From: Pseudomonadota bacterium
GTDB lineage: Bacteria; Desulfobacterota; Syntrophorhabdia; Syntrophorhabdales; Syntrophorhabdaceae
Direction: 5' to 3'
NCBI GenBank assembly: GCA_026388255.1
Contig: JAPLKC010000080.1
Span: 50,808-114,807, forward strand
Length of the DNA stretch: 64,000 nucleotides
The position numbers and the translations under genes were made by a program. Shown here one piece after another: positions 1-7,474 of the stretch. The notes beneath the pieces are model-generated. The model ran no database searches. It was not told the origin of the DNA and saw only the letters and a program-made list of their open reading frames with translations. How positions within the stretch are numbered: position 1 is the first letter of the stretch; each line of letters begins with the position of its first letter.

Positions 1-347
1 TCATTTAACCTTTTAACTATAAAGGTTTGTATGTGTGCCCCTGTTATGTTCTGCAATAGAGCATTGCCAAAATGTTTTGTAAACCTCCCTACAACGTATT
101 TATATTCTCCTTGTGCCGTTTCTTTGATATTGGTTGCAACATAACTGTCAATCCATATCTTTCCAAATTCTGCGAATGTTGTCTTTTTAATATCCCGGAA
201 TGTTCCGTTTTGTGCCGATGGTAAGTTTTCGTTTAGTACCCTTTCAGCATCTTTCCTTGTGTCACCGCCCTTTATCCATTTGCGCTTACTTCCAATGGCA
301 ATGACAGCATAATAAACACTTCCTTTTTTTACTATGCTTCCTCTCAT
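1..347 (-). CDS. Tyrosine (phage-type) integrase, N-terminal part, cut by window edge
   Basis: The frame is open from an ATG at 347 leftwards to the window edge, giving 115 residues. Residues 1-40 (MRGSIVKKGSVYYAVIAIGS and on) resemble the arm-type DNA-binding domain of phage integrases. Residues about 57-115 (TFAEFGKIWIDSYVATN...FTKHFGNALLQNITGAHIQ) resemble the SAM-like core-binding domain. The catalytic domain with its Arg/His/Arg/Tyr residues would lie beyond position 1 and cannot be checked. The start overlaps the stop of the excisionase-like gene by ATGA, so the two are probably co-transcribed. The integrase reads towards the left edge, so the attachment site next to it should lie to the left, outside the window. 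Confidence 0.8.
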   Translation of the reverse strand, partial: MRGSIVKKGSVYYAVIAIGSKRKWIKGGDTRKDAERVLNENLPSAQNGTFRDIKKTTFAEFGKIWIDSYVATNIKETAQGEYKYVVGRFTKHFGNALLQNITGAHIQTFIVKRLN

Positions 348-586
348 GTCTCCTCCGTTTTCCTTTTCGTTTTTGGTGTAACCCTTTCACCTCCTTTGTC
401 TTTATTCGAAAAAAACTCTCTCAAATCTTCCTCTGTGATCATCCAGTTCTTTCCCACTTTCTTTCCCTTGAGTTTCCCTGTGGTAAACCATGAACGAATG
501 ATCCGGGGATTCATTTCAAGTGCCTTTGCAATATCTTCAACATCATAAAGAGTAATACTGCCAATTGATTTTACCATATCGTTCAC
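344..586 (-). CDS. Small helix-turn-helix protein, excisionase-like
   Basis: An 80-residue protein with a MerR/excisionase-type helix-turn-helix. Residues 13-57 (TLYDVEDIAKALEMNPRIIR...GKLKGKKVGKNWMITEEDL) match the pattern of HTH_17 proteins: a recognition helix, a Lys-rich wing (KGKKVGKNW), then an E-E-D-L helix that ends the domain. The tail is basic. It lies directly upstream of the integrase with a 4-bp ATGA overlap, which is typical of an excisionase (recombination directionality factor) or an element regulator. Five ATGATAT repeats sit immediately upstream and are candidate binding sites for this protein or for the next HTH protein. Excisionase is an inference from size, fold and position. 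Confidence 0.75.
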   Translation of the reverse strand: MNDMVKSIGSITLYDVEDIAKALEMNPRIIRSWFTTGKLKGKKVGKNWMITEEDLREFFSNKDKGGERVTPKTKRKTEET

Positions 587-598
587 CTCAATAGTGTT

Positions 599-707
599 AT
601 GATATGTATATATAATGTATTAAAAATGATATGTCAAGTATATTATATGAATATATGATATTTTGCAATATACATAATCGAATAATGATATTACATTGTT
701 ATGATAT
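599..707. promoter_or_regulatory. Five ATGATAT direct repeats between two HTH genes
   Basis: ATGATAT occurs at 599-605, 626-632, 655-661, 685-691 and 701-707, spaced 27, 29, 30 and 16 bp apart, in a very AT-rich gap. A sixth copy is at 1210-1216, upstream of the second HTH gene. The array covers the promoter region of the integrase/excisionase pair, so it is a plausible operator or Xis-binding array. No binding protein can be assigned from the sequence. Confidence 0.5.
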
Positions 708-722
708 ACTTCTAACGGCTTT

Positions 723-1004
723 CTAACCATTTCCATGTTGTTTCATCCACTGCAAGATTGCATTTTTCGAGAACCTCAAAGACTTGCCTGCTTTCATATA
801 GGGAAAATCAAAAAGGCCATGTTGTGAGTTATTCACCCATTGATACACTTGCCCTTTGCTTTTATTCAAAATCCTTGCAACACCTTCCACTGAGATAAGT
901 TCATCTTGTCTGGTGTCCTGTTGCCCGGACAGCATGGGTTTGATAAGTTCAGCAACCTTTTCTGCTATGGCCTGAATGTCTGAGGATTCAAGTTCAATCT
1001 TCAT
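723..1004 (-). CDS. Helix-turn-helix DNA-binding protein of the integrated element
   Basis: A 93-residue protein. The N-terminal third (MKIELESSDIQAIAEKVAEL) looks helical and may mediate oligomerisation. Residues 37-90 (ISVEGVARILNKSKGQVYQWV...FPYMKAGKSLRFSKNAILQWM) form an AlpA/excisionase-type helix-turn-helix with the usual K-x-G-K-S-L-R-F wing and a closing I-L-x-W helix. It lies between the ATGATAT array and the 410-bp gap before the phage-type genes. A role as transcriptional regulator or second directionality factor of the element is inferred. Confidence 0.75.
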   Translation of the reverse strand: MKIELESSDIQAIAEKVAELIKPMLSGQQDTRQDELISVEGVARILNKSKGQVYQWVNNSQHGLFDFPYMKAGKSLRFSKNAILQWMKQHGNG

Positions 1005-1417
1005 TCATTCGCCTTGCCATAAGAATGAGGGTACCCTGTGAGATAGGCATGGGGAGGGGGAGATTCCCCTCTTTTCCTATATAACTCATAATACCCCTTT
1101 AGAAGTGCGCAATATTTTCATAAAAACCATGTAATTATGCACTAAAATAGCCTTAAAATACTGTAAAAGTTGAACAAAAATGCAATTATTGAAAACTATC
1201 AAAGTTCTAATGATATTCATGATGTATATAACGATATAAGATAATAAAAGTAAAAAAAACTAAACTTAATATCCTATTTAGCTTAACCTTTCCCGTTAAC
1301 AGTGAACAAAATTTGAAGCGTATCCCTTGGGGATATGTTGTCATAAATTATCCTTCCTTCTCATAACAATGATTTTCCTCTTAAAAAAGTTCATTAGGTT
1401 GACATTAAGGTAATCGG
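1005..1417. other. 413-bp AT-rich gap without a recognised gene
   Basis: No convincing reading frame is present on either strand. It contains one further ATGATAT copy (1210-1216), followed by related AT-rich words up to about 1245. As the gap between the HTH gene and the leftward replication genes, it is a candidate for control sequences or a replication start. No iterons, hairpin or clear promoter could be identified. Confidence 0.4.
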
Positions 1418-1693
1418 TCATGCCCCTTCCCTTATAATGCTCATAGCCTCTGTAGAAGCTTCACCAGAAGATAAAACGGGGGGTTCAACGGTCTTATATG
1501 GCATGAAATTGAAGAGGCTGCATTCAGGAATTTCACATGAGTAAATCCCGTCATTAAATCCGCCCATGCAGTCATAACATTTTGCTTTAATGGCTTGGTT
1601 CCGGGTCAATCTTTCACCTTTTAGGTGCCGGATAAGTTCGCCCCGGCCTTGCGCCCTTTTGCCAAATTGCTGAATAGTTTTTATGCTGTCCAT
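1418..1693 (-). CDS. Small Cys-motif phage-type protein
   Basis: A 91-residue protein with a C-x2-C-x10-C-x4-C arrangement (CYDCMGG...YSCEIPECSLFNFMPYK) in residues about 39-67. The pattern, an A-x-K-A-K-C lead-in, four cysteines and then a short aromatic stretch, is familiar from small putative zinc-binding proteins of prophages and conjugative elements. Their function is not established. It is the most downstream of the leftward replication genes (primase, helicase, 79-aa protein) and is separated from the 79-aa gene by about 10 bp. Zinc binding is inferred from the cysteines only. Confidence 0.65.
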   Translation of the reverse strand: MDSIKTIQQFGKRAQGRGELIRHLKGERLTRNQAIKAKCYDCMGGFNDGIYSCEIPECSLFNFMPYKTVEPPVLSSGEASTEAMSIIREGA

Positions 1694-1703
1694 ATTAAGC
1701 CTC

Positions 1704-1943
1704 CTAAAATAAATTCCCCTGGTTTACCTTTTTGGGTATCAGTGGCAGTACTTCTTTCTTGTTAAATATTGCTTCAGCATATCTGGTATACTCATCCAGA
1801 ATATCCCTCGTTTCATGCCTGTTCAAATTCCTTGCATATCCCCGGTCAATCGAAGCTTGTTCATTTTGTGTTCTGAACATCTCGCCCGGTTGAAGTATCT
1901 CGCCATTAACTTTTAGAGGTCGGATAACTTTCAATATTGCCAT
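1704..1943 (-). CDS. Hypothetical 79-residue protein of the integrated element
   Basis: A 79-residue protein with no recognised domain. It starts with a compact beta-rich stretch (VIRPLKVNGEILQPGEMFR), followed by a helical, charged part (RNLNRHETRDILDEYTRYAEAIF). Its ATG overlaps the end of the helicase gene by 13 bp, so translation is probably coupled. Small accessory proteins are common downstream of RepA-like helicases in mobile elements, but nothing in this sequence points to a specific function. Confidence 0.6.
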   Translation of the reverse strand: MAILKVIRPLKVNGEILQPGEMFRTQNEQASIDRGYARNLNRHETRDILDEYTRYAEAIFNKKEVLPLIPKKVNQGNLF

Positions 1944-3595
1944 CTTTCGCCCTCTACTTCGGGAATGTCATCTTCTTCAATAATAAACCCGTCAATTGTC
2001 TCTGTCCTCTCTGTCTTTCTGTCCTCTGGACAATCGGACAATATACTACTATCAACAGTTTGCATCTTGTTTCTTTCGCTTATTGTCCTTTCTTCGGTGG
2101 ACAAAGAGACAATACTTTCTCTCTGTTCGTTACTGTCTGGACAATTAGAAATATGGCCCTCTGTAGAACGTTGATATTCTTTAATTGTCTTGCTGTCCTT
2201 ATATATATATGGAGGGACAATCGGACAATAACGAATTGCCCTGCCTTTTCCTTCATCCTTTTTTGCTTCCCAATATTTACCCGTCCCTTTGTTGAGTAGT
2301 TTTATTAATTTACCCTTTGAATGAATTCCTAACTTTGTTTTGACAAGTTCGAACACTTCACCCTGTTTTAATGGTTCCGGTGCTTCTTTGAGAAGTTCGT
2401 ATATTTCTTCAAGTTCGTTAGTGTCCGGGTCTTCAGCAAGCATAAACCCTCGTTCATTGTTGAATTCAATAAAAATATGAAAAGGTTCATATCTTGTCTT
2501 GCTCTTTGTTCCAAAACGATAATAAGGGGTCTCGCTGTCTTCATCGTCTGTTTCTTCAAGAGTCCCTTTTCTCACTTTATGAAGGGAAAGGACATGATCT
2601 GCAAGGTCGAGGATTGCCGTTGATCCTTTATATGTCTGCTCATTACCTTTAGGTGTATGGTGCAGGAGAAGAATAGTAAAACCCATGTCCCTGAGTTCCT
2701 TTAATCTGGACATAACAAAAGCCATCTGCCTTGAATCGTTCTCGTCTTTTGTCTGTGAAGCTCTGAGGGTATCGTATATGATAAGACCAACGGGAAGTTT
2801 CTTGTATAAATCCCATTCCTGAGAGTCTATTTTTGGGGGTTTTACCTCATTTGTATTGTGCCAAAAGAGAACATCACCGGCCTGTAACTTCTTGACCCTT
2901 TCAACGAGGACAGGGAAAGAATTCTCAAAGTCAACAAAGACAACGGGTGATTGAACGGTACCTTGTCCCATAAACGGTATGCCCTTTGAAACAGCATCGG
3001 CAACAATAAGGGTCAACCATGTTTTTCCAATACCACCCCGGCCATGTAAAAGGATAATACTCTCTTTTGGAATCAGTTTATCAATTACCCATTCAACATG
3101 AATATCGAGGTTAAGCAATTCTGACCCTCTTTTGAGGACAGAATAAGGGTCAAAAACATCTTCTTTATTGTCCGGACATTGACCAACTTGACACTCTGTA
3201 AACCCTTGATAGTCCTTATTGTCCTTTTGTCCACTACTATATATAGGTAGACAATGAGACAAAGACATAAATTGAGCAAGGGAATCGGTTCCTGAAATTA
3301 TCTTTCTTGCATCTTCCCATTTTTTCCCCTGACAAGAATTGTGAAAGCATTGATATAAAAGTTTCCCGTCCGGTAATTGAATTATGCTTGATTCGCCCTG
3401 TGTGTGATCAGGGTCAAATAGACATTCATCGAGGGCATATATGGTGCTTTTTCCATTCTGCTTAACTTTATATCTCATCCCGTAATGATTCAAATACGCT
3501 TCAACGTCCACTTTCCCGTTATTGGTCGGGGTTTGTGTCGTGGTATCTTTTTTGAATTTATCCCTTAATTGTTCAACCTGTTCATTCGTTATCAT
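1931..3595 (-). CDS. RepA-like replicative helicase / RecA-fold ATPase with zinc-binding N-terminus
   Basis: About 554 residues from the ATG at 3595 (MITNEQVEQLRDKF). The frame is open further upstream, but that would overlap the primase gene by over 140 bp; from 3595 the overlap is 14 bp and a GGGGG run lies just upstream. Residues about 50-125 hold a C...H...C-x-H-x3-C cluster (CLFDPDH, YQCFHNSC) like the zinc finger of primase-helicases. A RecA/AAA-type core follows, with Walker A GRGGIGKTW at about 180-190 and Walker B-like VVFVDFE, then LLLHH. The C-terminal part (LKQGEVFELVKTKLGI...GRAIRYCP) looks like a winged helix. Together with the upstream primase it would load at and unwind the element's replication origin. 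Confidence 0.75.
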   Translation of the reverse strand: MITNEQVEQLRDKFKKDTTTQTPTNNGKVDVEAYLNHYGMRYKVKQNGKSTIYALDECLFDPDHTQGESSIIQLPDGKLLYQCFHNSCQGKKWEDARKIISGTDSLAQFMSLSHCLPIYSSGQKDNKDYQGFTECQVGQCPDNKEDVFDPYSVLKRGSELLNLDIHVEWVIDKLIPKESIILLHGRGGIGKTWLTLIVADAVSKGIPFMGQGTVQSPVVFVDFENSFPVLVERVKKLQAGDVLFWHNTNEVKPPKIDSQEWDLYKKLPVGLIIYDTLRASQTKDENDSRQMAFVMSRLKELRDMGFTILLLHHTPKGNEQTYKGSTAILDLADHVLSLHKVRKGTLEETDDEDSETPYYRFGTKSKTRYEPFHIFIEFNNERGFMLAEDPDTNELEEIYELLKEAPEPLKQGEVFELVKTKLGIHSKGKLIKLLNKGTGKYWEAKKDEGKGRAIRYCPIVPPYIYKDSKTIKEYQRSTEGHISNCPDSNEQRESIVSLSTEERTISERNKMQTVDSSILSDCPEDRKTERTETIDGFIIEEDDIPEVEGERWQY

Positions 3596-4322
3596 CGGCA
3601 ACCCCCAAATCTTCAATGTATGATGTTCTATGCGGTCTCGCTTCTCTGTACTGATTCGCCGGTACTTCGTCACCTTTGCCAGTTCGGGTTCCATATAGCT
3701 TCCAAATTCTGGCAGGGTTAAAAACGGCGGTATCAATGCTCACCTTTGAAGTGCTGAATTGTTCATCAATATTTTCGAGTATAGACTTGATAAACTGCTT
3801 GTTCTGCTCGTTCGCTTCGAGGTCGGGTAGTTTGTAAAGTAAGTGATAGCCGTTTCCGGACATAGCTTTTACAGGGTTTGTAAAATTGAGGTTTTCGGCT
3901 ATCCATACAATAACCCTCTCTCGCATTTCATAAGCCTGTTCAAGTTCACTATCACTTGAAGATATTCCCGCCGGTCTCACAGGGCCAAGGTCAATCGGTA
4001 ACCATCTATAAGCAATGACATTAGGGTCACTTGTGCCCAGTATTCCCGGTTTCATTCTGTTAAATGCCCTTGCGAGTAAACGAGGGTCAATTACTTGAAG
4101 GGTAAAATAAATTCCTGTATGTTCACATTGTTCAAGGGTCTTTACCGCTTCACAGAATTTTGAATTGTCATCAAAATATCCTGATAGTGTGCCTTTATGA
4201 TATTCACCGGCCATCCTTCCCTTAAGGTAAATAACCCGGATTTCAACAACTTCACCTTCATGGACAAAGACAGAAAAAGCGTGAGGATTATAGAGGGTAG
4301 GGTTATCTGTTGTAGTTTCCAT
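3582..4322 (-). CDS. Primase/polymerase-like (archaeo-eukaryotic primase fold) protein
   Basis: 246 residues. The core shows the conserved pieces of element-encoded AEP primases: WLPIDLGPVRPAGISSSDSE (metal-binding D and the R-P-x-G-I segment), KAMSGNGYHLLYKLPD (the G-x-H motif), and a late ARIWKLYGTRTGKGDE motif. Together they mark the DNA primase family usually found next to RepA-like helicases in integrative elements. It lies between the 93-aa gene (20-bp overlap at its start) and the helicase (14-bp overlap at its end), so the three form one transcription unit. It would make primers for replication of the excised element. The canonical first motif h-D-h-D appears as IDLG, so the second acidic residue should be checked. 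Confidence 0.75.
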   Translation of the reverse strand: METTTDNPTLYNPHAFSVFVHEGEVVEIRVIYLKGRMAGEYHKGTLSGYFDDNSKFCEAVKTLEQCEHTGIYFTLQVIDPRLLARAFNRMKPGILGTSDPNVIAYRWLPIDLGPVRPAGISSSDSELEQAYEMRERVIVWIAENLNFTNPVKAMSGNGYHLLYKLPDLEANEQNKQFIKSILENIDEQFSTSKVSIDTAVFNPARIWKLYGTRTGKGDEVPANQYREARPHRTSYIEDLGVADDNE

Positions 4323-4584
4323 TTCTTACTCCGTTATCGTTTACGTCTCCCCCGTCTCTGAGGGTAAGCATTTGCCCCCTTATCTTGCGTAGACACCCCA
4401 CGAAGTCCAAAAGGTTAACCCTCGGATTTTCGTTATACTCGCCTAAAAACCTGTAGGTTTCCGGTGTTGAAGGAACAAGAAAAACAACCCTCGTTCCTCG
4501 TTTCTCAAATTCAACAGGAATATTGTTCAGGCTTAAATATGCGACTTCGTGAATTTCATAAAGCGGGATTTTTTGACTTGCCAT
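4303..4584 (-). CDS. Small protein resembling DUF5659
   Basis: 93 residues. The pattern YLSLNNIPVEFEKRGTRVVFLVPS...NPRVNLLDFVGCLRKIRGQM resembles the short DUF5659-type proteins common in mobile elements: a hydrophobic helix, a basic turn, a V-x-F-x-F strand, then a helix around the final L-R-x-L/I-R. The assignment is from memory of that pattern and is tentative. The gene overlaps the primase start by 20 bp and is the first gene of the leftward replication operon. The 20-residue tail (DGGDVNDNGVRNGNYNR) is low complexity. Function unknown. Confidence 0.6.
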   Translation of the reverse strand: MASQKIPLYEIHEVAYLSLNNIPVEFEKRGTRVVFLVPSTPETYRFLGEYNENPRVNLLDFVGCLRKIRGQMLTLRDGGDVNDNGVRNGNYNR

Positions 4585-4686
4585 TATCGTGCCTCCTTAG
4601 CAATTACCTTTATACTAAGGAGTATAACACACTGATATTATTAGTCAAACGTGAGAAATTAGAATTACTTAGAAAATTCTAAAAAA

Positions 4687-5445
4687 TTATATTTGCTTCG
4701 AGGTTTTGTACTTTTGCCTTACAAGGTCAGGGTCGGGATCAGTATAAACATTGGGGTAAAAAATATTCAATATTGCCCCTGTTCTTATAAATGCTTTTCT
4801 TTCGGTATAGTCTATGCGTTTCAGTTCATTCACGATACCCACAACAGCCTCAGTCCACATACCATGAGACGATTGCTTCAAAGATATTTTTGAAGTTATC
4901 TTGCCTTTATTTTTACTATCATAAAAAGCCTTTCTCAGTTTTGGATTTTTTTCCAAATATTGCATTTTTTTAAATTCTTCAAACCATTCATCATCATTTA
5001 CATATTCATAATTCTTTACGGGTAGAGCATCCAGATAAATAGTATTCAGTTCCTAGAATTCTTTAATAGCCTTCTGCATTTTAAGCAGTCCCGGATTGAC
5101 TTCAGGATGCGAACCGGTAAAAAGGCCAGCTGAAAGCGGAGAAAGTTCGAGCAGTGTTCTCATGGCATTTGAAATAACTTTTCTTTTCTTTGTTTTTTCT
5201 GCTCTTTTCTTTTCGACTTTCTCAAAGTCAATTTCAAAATCATCTGTGCCTGTCTTTTCTTTCCATTTATCATATATCGAAAAAACAGCAGCAAGAATAA
5301 CCCCAATTTCACACCCCTCTTTCCGCAGTTCAAAAAGAGTCTCGAATTCTTTGCTTTTCGGAAGTTCTATTTCATTGTTGAATGCTTTCTCAACAATATT
5401 TACGATGACTAACAAATAGTCTGGTATTTGCGTTTTCGTTTCCAT
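4687..5445 (-). pseudogene. Unrecognised gene split by an in-frame TAG
   Basis: Two open stretches lie in the same frame and are separated only by a TAG at 5053-5055. The first runs from ATG 5445 (METKTQIPDYLLVIVNIVEK, after an AAGGA site) to KAIKEF, 130 residues. After the TAG the frame stays open through ELNTIYLDALPVKNYEYVND into MQYLEKNPKLRKAFYD, ending at 4687. The 30 codons between the TAG and the next ATG read like ordinary protein, and no ribosome site was seen before that ATG. The simplest reading is one 251-residue protein interrupted by a nonsense mutation. Two separate genes, or amber readthrough, are less likely. No domain was recognised; the first half is helical and Lys/Glu-rich. 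Confidence 0.55.
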
Positions 5446-5544
5446 TTTAATTTCCTTCAACGTGGTTCCCTGAAAGATTTAGTAGCAAGCGGCTGGAGAA
5501 AGTGCTTTTCGGCAGTTACCCTATCCCTGTATGCAAAAAAATTG

Positions 5545-6915
5545 TCAGAATTTCTTTTCAGAAGCCTTAGAACATCTTCCAAAAGATGGACCCCCACCAT
5601 CATCATAGGTTGCGGTAATCTGTCCGGTATACCTATCAATTGCCATCCGAAGGTCGGATTGATTCCAATCTATTCGGCTTTCAGTAATATTTGCAGAAAA
5701 ACCATTAACAGTTTTTTTTTTTATTTTCACGATAAACAACTTCTCGAAACCAAGTATAGAACATGTAAGCTTCAGTATGTTTTCTTTCTGATGGGCTTGC
5801 CGGTCTAAAATGTCTTGTGAATATTTATCTCCCAGTCTTGCCGCTACCTTATAGTCTTCAACTGCCTGAGCTTCTTTACCCAAAGCTATATATGCATCCC
5901 CACGACCTCTATACACAAAAGGGTCACCAGGGTTTATCTCGATAGCCTTGTTATAGTCCTCTATAGCTCGCTGGTGCTGACCAAGGATCCCGTATGTTGA
6001 CCCCCGGAAGACGTAGGCCAAAGCATAATCAGGCTTGATACGGATAACCTTGTTGAAATCCTCAATTGTCCGCTGGTACTGACCGAGCATACTGTATGCT
6101 AACCCGCGGTTCTTGTGTGCATCAACATCATCCGGTTTCAGGCGTATAGCTTCATTGAAATCCGCGATTGCCTGCTGGTGATTACCCAACATGCTATATG
6201 CATAACCGCGGAAGAAGTATGATAAACCGAGAAAAGCGGAATCCTTAGGGAGCCCTTTATCTATAAGCTCTATATCTATAATTTTGCTATAGTCGTCAAT
6301 AGCCTTTTGATAGTCACCGAGAGCAGAATAAGCATGGGCACGACCAGCATAGCAATGAATACGAGTACCATTAGTGGCGAGGAGAAGAAAACCTTCCGTG
6401 AATTCGGATACTATCTCAAGCGCTTTATCGTAGTCCTGAATTGCACGTTTATAGTCTTCTAAGGATGCATATGCATCTCCGCGACTTGAGTAATTGTGAT
6501 AATTATTAGGATCCATAGCAAGAGCTTGATTATAATCTTGAATAGCCTGAATATTATTACCCAAATCAGCATATTCTTTGCCTCGTAAACTGTAATAGCT
6601 TGCTTCCTTTGGGTTTATTTTGATAGCTTTGTTGTAGTCCTCGATAGCTCGTTGATGATTTCCTAACTTTGAAAACGAGAATGCTCGGAAGTTATAGGCC
6701 TGGTCATTACCGGGTTCTTTCTTGATAATCTTGTCAAGCTTCTTTATTGCTTCGCTATACTTGCCTTGCGAGATAAAGGGTGATGTGACTTGTTCAAATA
6801 AATCGATCTTAGTGCCAGCGCGGACATAGACGGGAAACAACACTACAATAAGAAAATAAAGTACAGCCATGCAGGATATTTTGAAAATAGGTATTTTTTC
6901 CTTTTTCATTTCCAT
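5545..6915 (-). CDS. Secreted or periplasmic TPR-repeat protein
   Basis: 456 residues. An N-terminal Lys-rich stretch and hydrophobic helix (ISCMAVLYFLIVVLFPVYVRAG) form a signal peptide, with probable cleavage after VRA. Residues about 50-375 are roughly nine tetratricopeptide repeats of 34 residues with the usual pattern (GNHQRAIEDYNKAIKINP, GQHQRAIEDYNKAIEINP and others). One repeat is interrupted by a 20-residue insert around LLLATNGTRIHCYAG. The last 80 residues form a separate beta-rich domain (SILGFEKLFIVKIKKKTVNGFSAN) that was not recognised. TPR arrays mediate protein-protein contacts; the partner is unknown. The gene stands alone between the integrated element and the ilv operon. 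Confidence 0.85.
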   Translation of the reverse strand: MEMKKEKIPIFKISCMAVLYFLIVVLFPVYVRAGTKIDLFEQVTSPFISQGKYSEAIKKLDKIIKKEPGNDQAYNFRAFSFSKLGNHQRAIEDYNKAIKINPKEASYYSLRGKEYADLGNNIQAIQDYNQALAMDPNNYHNYSSRGDAYASLEDYKRAIQDYDKALEIVSEFTEGFLLLATNGTRIHCYAGRAHAYSALGDYQKAIDDYSKIIDIELIDKGLPKDSAFLGLSYFFRGYAYSMLGNHQQAIADFNEAIRLKPDDVDAHKNRGLAYSMLGQYQRTIEDFNKVIRIKPDYALAYVFRGSTYGILGQHQRAIEDYNKAIEINPGDPFVYRGRGDAYIALGKEAQAVEDYKVAARLGDKYSQDILDRQAHQKENILKLTCSILGFEKLFIVKIKKKTVNGFSANITESRIDWNQSDLRMAIDRYTGQITATYDDGGGPSFGRCSKASEKKF

Positions 6916-7327
6916 AATATATGCCCCTATACCTCAATTTTAGCAAAAATAAGGAATTAGTCAAACAAATAAACAAGATAGATGATTTAAACTGCTATAC
7001 CAATGAGTTTACTTACACATTAAAAAGAAGGAACAGCAGAAACGGAGGAAAAAACAAGACCCCACCTATTTCTAAGCGGAGTCTTGTGTGTTGGTGCTAA
7101 CATGCTTTCGAGCGCTAAATCCCCGTTAAAAACGTTTCAATTTCTTCTAACAGATTTCTAACGGAACAACATAAAACAGCCAAAAACAACTTGAAATACA
7201 AATATGCTCTTAATTCTGCGCACATTGAAATGATTGACGTTATTTCAGATCGCTTGAGACTGATAATGTAACTAACTAATATTTGACATTTTTCAATAAT
7301 TTTTATACCATATCACTTTGCACTTTA
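6916..7327. other. 412-bp gap between divergent genes; hairpin and ilv promoter
   Basis: No gene was seen. An inverted repeat CAAGAC (7055-7060) / GTCTTG (7081-7086) with extra CC/GG pairs forms a stem-loop with no T-run. The right end carries the promoter for the ilv genes (separate entry). The gap may include the right boundary of the integrated element, but no tRNA or obvious att repeat was found. Confidence 0.4.
7283..7311 (+). promoter_or_regulatory. Probable sigma-70 promoter of the ilv operon
   Basis: TTGACA at 7283-7288, a 17-bp spacer, then TACCAT at 7306-7311 (TATACC at 7304-7309 is the 15-bp alternative). It lies 16 bp before the first small reading frame of the operon. No attenuator or leader peptide rich in Leu/Ile/Val was seen. 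Confidence 0.55.
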
Positions 7328-7474
7328 ATGAAAGAAGGCGAAACAAAAGAAGATATATACAAAAGAGCGAAAGACCAGCACACAATGCTCGACAGAAGGC
7401 TGCTGATGCTGCTCAGTTACCTTAAAGATGTTATGGAAAAAATAAAAGAAGAAATGAGTAAAGGGGAAACGTAA
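7328..7474 (+). CDS. Small charged helical protein upstream of ilvB
   Basis: 48 residues from ATG 7328 (MKEGETKEDIYKRAKDQHTM). The frame also opens upstream, but that part overlaps the promoter. The sequence DQHTMLDRRLLMLLSYLKDVMEKIKEEM resembles a shortened DUF465/YdcH-type helical hairpin, which is a weak match. Its TAA directly abuts the TTG start of ilvB at 7475, and the AAAGGGG ribosome site of ilvB lies inside it, so its translation may be coupled to ilvB. No Shine-Dalgarno is visible before 7328, so it may instead be a leader frame. Confidence 0.45.
   Translation: MKEGETKEDIYKRAKDQHTMLDRRLLMLLSYLKDVMEKIKEEMSKGET

Noticed and set aside
1937..2299. Plus-strand open frame of 120 residues
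   Set aside because: Lies inside the helicase gene on the other strand and has no coding character.
4687..5445. Pyrrolysine or suppressor-tRNA decoding of the in-frame TAG
   Set aside because: No supporting genes in the window and TAG is used as a normal stop nearby (for example at the end of ilvB and secA); nonsense mutation is simpler.
6916..7327. tRNA or attachment site at the right end of the integrated element
   Set aside because: No cloverleaf or direct repeat could be recognised here; the integrase-proximal att site should lie outside the window to the left.
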